From CBDUQP01 sp965369385 (lineage in GTDB: Bacteria; Planctomycetota; Phycisphaerae; SM23-33): a DNA stretch of 17,904 nt. Below are positions 13,882-17,904 of this stretch, piece by piece (within the stretch, counting starts at the first letter, position 1; the number at the start of each line of letters is the position of its first letter). Location: contig CBDUQP010000073.1 of the NCBI GenBank assembly GCA_965369385.1, forward strand, positions 1 through 17,904, in the 5' to 3' direction. The notes beneath the pieces are model-generated. The model was not told the DNA's origin. It worked only from the letters and a program-made list of their open reading frames with translations, and made no database searches. A program made the translations under genes and the position numbers.

Positions 13882-15309
13882 TCACGTTGGTTTCACTTCA
13901 TTGATCGCTTTGGCAATCCGCCCGTATCGCGGATCGTCCCTTGTGAGAATGCTGTCGAGCACTCTTCGCAGGAACACCCCGGACATCTCGGGCACCTGAT
14001 CGCCAAGTCCGGCGTCAAAGAATTCACGCGCCTGGGCCACGATATCCGAAGCCGACGTCAACACGTATCTGCGGTTATACTCAACCGTGTATCCAATCTC
14101 ATCGTGGCCGACCAGGCGACCCTCCATACGGGATACCGCAAGACGAATAATGTCCTTCTCCGCCTGTTCAAGCTGCCCCGCCGTCGCGGACATCTCGTTA
14201 TCAAGATCCGTTCGCTCGACCGCCACTTGCAGCCCGGACGATGCCCGGCTGCCGAATTCCATCGATGGCCCGGTGAGCTTGCCCATTCGCAAGATCGCCT
14301 CAAGGCACATTTTTATCCACTGGCGTTTCTCCTGGACATGCTCCACCACCGGGCGAATATGCTGCACCGACGCTCCTTCAGGAAGTGCCAACCAGCACAT
14401 GGGCGCCATCTCTCGCGGTAGTTTGTCGGCATCCACACCAACCGCCGCCAGCACGCCGATTGCCATGTATATATCAAGCTGCCCCTGGCTCACCAGGTTC
14501 AGCAGAGCCCTTGCCACCGGCGCTATACGAGTGAGCAGCGACAGCGGAACTCCGCGACATTCAGGCCGCGTGGAATTCTGGTAGTACAACCGCACAATGG
14601 GCACCCGTCCAAGGGGCATATCACCCGTGTTCACCATCACGCTACCGTCATCGTCAACAGTGTAATGACGCCACTGGCCGGAAGTGAGCGTGAGGAATTG
14701 CCTGGCCCCGGCCGGTGCATCTTCGTCGCCAGCAGGCAGCCTTCCCATATCATACCTGGCCCACAGGTATTTCCCCGCGTGATCGCACTCCCAGTCAAGG
14801 CGTTGGAGCGGAGTCATCGCCGTCAGATACGGGCGCATGCCCATGTTATGCTCGTGGGCCCGAGTGAGAGCAGCATCCGGATCGGAGGCCGTCTTATCCA
14901 CGATAATGTCAACACCGGTCGAGTAGTACTTGCCCAGCACATCGGTCATGAAGGCATCCATGCCCGTTCCTCCGCAGTCTACATCGGCGAGGAATCGGGC
15001 GATGAAATCTGCCCATGGGCTCTGGTCGAATGTCCTTACCGGCGACGTGCGGAAGATGTTACCCACTCGCAGATCTATCAGGTCCGAGCAGTAGTCAATC
15101 GCGAAACTGGCCTGCTTGCGCCAGTCGTACTGACTTTGCGATTCGAGCGTGCCCGTGCCCGCGCCGAATCGGTCCAGGTATGTTCCATCCCGCAATATAT
15201 GCTCGTGCATTTCGGCAAAATCGCGACACATCCGCCATGCCGGTGCGAACTGAGAATAGATCGCGTTCGTGCCGGCCGGGTCAAAATCTGTGACTGTAGG
15301 TTCATCCAT
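13882..15309 (-). CDS. Portal protein
   Basis: The start at 15309 (MDEPTVTDFDPAGT) is chosen because GAGGAGAG lies eight bases upstream; the longer open frame to 15438 runs into a repeat and MITE-like insertion. The 475-residue product fits phage portals, the dodecameric ring at the DNA entry vertex. It has an N-terminal helical region, MTPLQRLDWECDHAGKYLWARYD in the wing region (recalling DUF4055-type portals), then a C-terminal pattern ASSGLQVAVERTDLDNEMSATAGQLEQAEKDIIRLAV typical of the long stem/crown helices. It lies directly downstream of terminase, as expected. The end of the gene is 73 bases from the convergent plus-strand gene. Confidence 0.8.
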   Translation of the reverse strand: MDEPTVTDFDPAGTNAIYSQFAPAWRMCRDFAEMHEHILRDGTYLDRFGAGTGTLESQSQYDWRKQASFAIDYCSDLIDLRVGNIFRTSPVRTFDQSPWADFIARFLADVDCGGTGMDAFMTDVLGKYYSTGVDIIVDKTASDPDAALTRAHEHNMGMRPYLTAMTPLQRLDWECDHAGKYLWARYDMGRLPAGDEDAPAGARQFLTLTSGQWRHYTVDDDGSVMVNTGDMPLGRVPIVRLYYQNSTRPECRGVPLSLLTRIAPVARALLNLVSQGQLDIYMAIGVLAAVGVDADKLPREMAPMCWLALPEGASVQHIRPVVEHVQEKRQWIKMCLEAILRMGKLTGPSMEFGSRASSGLQVAVERTDLDNEMSATAGQLEQAEKDIIRLAVSRMEGRLVGHDEIGYTVEYNRRYVLTSASDIVAQAREFFDAGLGDQVPEMSGVFLRRVLDSILTRDDPRYGRIAKAINEVKPT

Positions 15310-15361
15310 CGGAAGAACTCTCCTCTCAACAAAGGTAAATGATTGATTGTAAAAGCGGGGA

Positions 15362-15552
15362 GCGAAAATGGGGACTGTGGGGCTGTTGAAGAAGCCCTGC
15401 GGCCGTGCCGCAAGTACCGAAACGCCCCCCGAAAACACTGAACTTACATTGCATCCTAATGGTTCGCTGTGGGCAAAATTGGCTTCTTCAACAGCCCCAC
15501 TGTCCCGATTCTAGCCGCAGGTCCCGATGCACATCGGGATCCCCATTTTCGC
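15362..15552. repeat. REP-like palindrome split by a small insertion
   Basis: The arms GCGAAAATGGGGA (15362-15374) and TCCCCATTTTCGC (15540-15552) are perfect 13-base inverted repeats of the same type as 7409-7520. A further hairpin TCCCGATG-CA-CATCGGGA lies at 15522-15539. Taking out the 120-bp element and one target copy restores the consensus GGGGACTGTCCC, so this was a normal REP-like unit before the insertion. Confidence 0.85.
15379..15498. mobile_element. 120-bp MITE-like element with 18-bp TIRs
   Basis: The element begins GGGGCTGTTGAAGAAGCC and ends with its exact complement GGCTTCTTCAACAGCCCC. It is flanked on both sides by ACTGT (15374-15378 and 15499-15503), a 5-bp target duplication. 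The interior of 84 bases has no ORF of its own. Such short non-autonomous elements are moved in trans by a full insertion sequence with the same ends; the IS family is not assigned here. It lies in the non-coding gap between portal and large terminase, so it interrupts only a repeat. Confidence 0.9.
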
Positions 15553-15609
15553 GGTTGAATGCTCTTGGCAACGAAGATACCATCAACGTGTCTGCCGACA
15601 GGCAGAACC

Positions 15610-15663
15610 GCAAAAAGGGGACAGGCACCTTCGCTTGCGCTGCGGAGTCAGTCCCCCTTTTGC
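15610..15663. repeat. REP-like hairpin abutting the large terminase stop
   Basis: The arms GCAAAAAGGGGAC (15610-15622) and GTCCCCCTTTTGC (15651-15663) pair at 12 of 13 positions. The left arm continues as AGGCACC, a common variant of this repeat type. The repeat ends three bases from the large terminase stop codon, so the terminase message can fold into this hairpin right after its last codon. Confidence 0.8.
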
Positions 15664-15666
15664 TCA

Positions 15667-17130
15667 TCAGGCCGTGCTGTAGCCGACAACCTGCACATCC
15701 GAAGGTGCTGAAATGTTCACGCAGAAATATCGCAGGGCATCTGGAATATGCTCATACTCCTGCGGGTCCTGCGGCTCGTCCACGTATATCCCGTTGGTCT
15801 TGCGATTGTGATAACCCTGCATCGACCTCACAAACATGCAGTTGGCCTCGGTGGGAACGTAACAAAGCCTGGGCGGCCCGCTCGTGGGCGACAACATGGA
15901 CCGCACGTGGCTTATCCCCCCCGCCACCGAACGCCTCGCGGGCGACAGTGAGTAATCGCACCTGATACCGTATTCGGCAAACACGTCTATACTGCTTCGC
16001 CCGGTCTGATCGCTGCGATTTCGCCCTGCCGGATCACAAAAAGTCTTGCGAACGTTCTGCAACCGATGTGAGTTTATGTAATCGGCGTGCTGCCTGAGTG
16101 TACCGTGCTCGGCGCGATACGTGTCCAACACATATGCCCTGCCATCTGCGCCAACGCCTATCCACAAACACACGAACACACCGCAGCCCCAGTCTATTGA
16201 GCGATATATCTTCAGGTTCGCCGGTGGTTGATGGCAACTGTGCTCGCGACAGTCAAACTCCGGCCAGACCAGACCATCAGCACTCGGGCGTCTGCACAAA
16301 TACTCGCAATCCCACGCCTTTGTGCTCAGTTTGCGATATGCCTTTATCACATCGTCTACGCAATAGAGCCCGCCCGCCTCGGCCGCGATTCCCACGGGCC
16401 AATTCGCATCACAATGATAGACCCTTGCCTTGTCGCGGCACGGGGCCTGCAACGGGCACCCATCGCAGCCGCGCCCTTGGTCATGCCTTTCTTGGGGACA
16501 CTTTGAGATCGCTTCCCAAATATTCCACTTGTGAAGTCTGATACCGCCGGTTTGGGCATTTTCAACCAGACATCCCATGGGCCCGCCTGTGCGATGCCAC
16601 GTTGACGTATAGACCGTCCTGCCGCGCAGTTCACCGCGTGAAGCAACCATGCCAATAGCGGCAGCGTCGATTTCGGGCGATATTTCGTCTACTTCATCTT
16701 CGAAGAGCCTCTGCACTTTTCCGCCGCGAACTCGCTTCTGCGAAGCTGCGAGTATCTCGAAACTCCCGCCCGCCACAGCGGTGCGTTGCCTGCTCGCCGG
16801 CCCATCGAGCCTACTTGCCAGCACCTCACGGCACCACCTGCACCAATACTCGTACAGGTATCGCGCCTGGTCTTCACTTCCGGACAGCACCCTGCCTTCA
16901 AGATTGTCATGGTGCAGGAACTCCATTGCCGCGATGATCGATGCGCCAAGCGTCTTGCCTCCCGATCTGCACGACCAGGCAGCGGTATCGTCTCCGCTGT
17001 TTACCAAAGCGTCAGCCACGAAGTCCAGCGGGGTGGAGTGACCTTCAGTGAAGGCGGTGTGCCCAAGCCTTATGCCAAACCGCTCATAAACAAACAGCCA
17101 TATGTCCGCCCGATTGGTTAGCAGCTTCAT
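15667..17130 (-). CDS. terL: Large terminase subunit (ATPase and nuclease)
   Basis: The 487-residue product is the packaging motor that pumps and cuts DNA at the portal. The ATPase half shows a Walker A variant WSCRSGGKT (52-60), Walker B RLFEDE (141-146) and the coupling motif TSTWHR (175-180). The RNase H-like nuclease half shows acidic residues in SIDWG (Asp313), VLDTYRAE (Asp336), FCDPAG (Asp366) and IPDALRYF (Asp464). Between the domains lies a Cys-rich insertion (Cys211, 222, 225, 231, 240) that could bind a metal. Its length is normal and no key residue is missing, so it may be active. Its ATG overlaps the small terminase stop as ATGA. Confidence 0.9.
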   Translation of the reverse strand: MKLLTNRADIWLFVYERFGIRLGHTAFTEGHSTPLDFVADALVNSGDDTAAWSCRSGGKTLGASIIAAMEFLHHDNLEGRVLSGSEDQARYLYEYWCRWCREVLASRLDGPASRQRTAVAGGSFEILAASQKRVRGGKVQRLFEDEVDEISPEIDAAAIGMVASRGELRGRTVYTSTWHRTGGPMGCLVENAQTGGIRLHKWNIWEAISKCPQERHDQGRGCDGCPLQAPCRDKARVYHCDANWPVGIAAEAGGLYCVDDVIKAYRKLSTKAWDCEYLCRRPSADGLVWPEFDCREHSCHQPPANLKIYRSIDWGCGVFVCLWIGVGADGRAYVLDTYRAEHGTLRQHADYINSHRLQNVRKTFCDPAGRNRSDQTGRSSIDVFAEYGIRCDYSLSPARRSVAGGISHVRSMLSPTSGPPRLCYVPTEANCMFVRSMQGYHNRKTNGIYVDEPQDPQEYEHIPDALRYFCVNISAPSDVQVVGYSTA

Positions 17131-17591
17131 ACGTCACTCTCGTCGCACTGTGAATCAAATTCACCGGGGCCGCCGAGCTCCTTCAATACACGTCGCTTCA
17201 GTTCAGGTGACAGTTCTGCCATGGCGGCAGCCGGCTTGGGTTCCGGTTTTGGCAGATCGACATCATCCGCATCGAACAGGGCATTCTTCATTACATACTC
17301 GCGACACTTCCGCGCCGTCTCTCCGGTACCTGTCACTCCTTCGCGAATATGCTTGCCCATGACCCCGCCAAGCCACCGCGTGGCAAGGTTGGCGGCCGCC
17401 ATTTTCCGCTCTTTCTGCCGCATTCGAATGACCGGCTGAAGGTACGTGCGGGCCTTTCCGTTGACTATGCGGGATATCAAATTGCGTGAGACCCCGTTCG
17501 CTATTGCGATATCTTGGTGGGTTCTGTTACCTGCAACGAGGGCATCTACAATCGCCCAATCCTGTTTTGTTGGTGTTCTTCTTGAACGCAT
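17127..17591 (-). CDS. terS: Small terminase subunit (DNA-binding)
   Basis: The start at 17591 (MRSRRTPTKQDWAIV) is preferred because GGGGGA lies just upstream; an in-frame ATG at 17624 would add 11 residues (MLAGLTGDGGQ). The 154-residue product has an N-terminal helix-turn-helix (THQDIAIANGVSRNLISRIVNG), as expected for the subunit that recognises packaging sites. A basic helical middle (MRQKERKMAAANLATRW) and an acidic C terminus follow. It directly precedes and is coupled to the large terminase. The call follows from motif and position. Confidence 0.75.
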   Translation of the reverse strand: MRSRRTPTKQDWAIVDALVAGNRTHQDIAIANGVSRNLISRIVNGKARTYLQPVIRMRQKERKMAAANLATRWLGGVMGKHIREGVTGTGETARKCREYVMKNALFDADDVDLPKPEPKPAAAMAELSPELKRRVLKELGGPGEFDSQCDESDV

Positions 17592-17721
17592 TTGTCCCCC
17601 GTCCCCAGTTAACCCCGCAAGCATGATAGCGTGCGGAATCCCCTCCTGAATACCGTGTGATATGTAATTCCCGTAGTAAGAACAGTCAATGTCCCATTAG
17701 CAAATCGGCGAGGTTAGCCGA

Positions 17722-17902
17722 GCGAAAACGGGGACAGTCCCAATCCTGTCCGGCATGCGATTTGTACTGTTATGGTTCTGACCCCTTTTCTCTCTTATTG
17801 TCCCGACTTATTCCGAGTTTTGCTCCTGTAGAGGAAAAAAGGGGTCAGAGGAAAAAAGAAAAAAGGGGTCAGGAACCTTTTAGAAAAGAAAAAAGGGGTC
17901 AG
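17722..17902. repeat. Cluster of REP-like GGGGTCAG / GGGGACAG repeats
   Basis: GCGAAAACGGGGACAGTCCC begins at 17722. CTGACCCCTTTT (17778-17789) is inverted relative to three direct copies of AAAAGGGGTCAG at 17837-17848, 17861-17872 and 17891-17902, so a hairpin with a loop of about 47 bases can form. The run of copies continues to the window edge. The stretch from 17592 to 17904 has no gene. The cluster marks the upstream side of the terminase operon and may hide its promoter; none was clear. Confidence 0.8.
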
Positions 17903-17904
17903 GG

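Noticed and set aside
15310..15438. Extended N terminus of the portal frame
   Set aside because: These codons run through the REP and MITE-like insertion and are upstream of a strong ribosome site at the 15309 start, so they are not part of the portal.
15405..15965. Plus-strand frame of 186 codons over the MITE, REP and terminase end
   Set aside because: It crosses unrelated elements and the opposite strand of the terminase nuclease domain. It shows no coding character or ribosome site.

Overview
The window is a phage head-and-tail morphogenesis cluster. Almost every gene is on the minus strand and is read right to left in the usual order for a tailed phage or a gene transfer agent. From right to left: small terminase (17127-17591), large terminase (15667-17130), portal (13882-15309), a coiled-coil scaffold (12314-13159), major capsid (11198-12229), a second scaffold-like protein (10418-11032), two sugar-related proteins (MptE/DUF115-like 9667-10416 and capsule-type glycosyltransferase-like 8349-9242), a probable head-completion protein (7552-8352), a tail-terminator-like protein (6884-7384), a tail-tube-like protein (6476-6871), two small proteins in the chaperone/tape-measure slots (5877-6479, 5380-5880), distal tail proteins (4968-5366, 4240-4971, 3752-4240, 3554-3748), a LamG/FN3-like adhesin (2349-3557) and a large hub-like protein (159-2309). 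A further gene starts at the left edge and runs out of the window. Many tail genes are coupled by ATGA or TGATG overlaps, so they are probably translated from one polycistronic message.

One small gene (13564-13809) lies on the plus strand between portal and scaffold. It has its own promoter-like sites and a hairpin-containing leader, the classic layout of a moron (a later cargo insertion in a phage operon).

The gaps between structural genes hold short palindromic repeats of the type GCGAAAAnGGGGACtGTCCC and AAAAAGGGGTCAGG (near 7.4, 9.3-9.6, 15.3-15.7 and 17.7-17.9 kb). I associate these with REP-like families spread by Y1/RAYT transposases in planctomycetes and other bacteria; no such transposase is in the window. 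One repeat carries a 120-bp MITE-like insertion with 18-bp perfect terminal inverted repeats and a 5-bp target duplication. Another is part of a 249-bp tandem duplication that has taken over the 3' end of a gene. At the left edge an 83-bp tandem duplication copies the start of the next gene.

The load of host-type repeats, with all structural frames still open, suggests a long-resident prophage or a domesticated particle (GTA-like) rather than a recently arrived phage. No tape-measure gene of usual size is seen, so any tail would be very short. No integrase, replication, lysis or repressor gene lies in the window. The host is probably a moderately GC-rich bacterium, perhaps a planctomycete; this rests only on repeat style and general protein character and is an inference. 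All functional calls come from reading motifs, length and gene order, without database searches.
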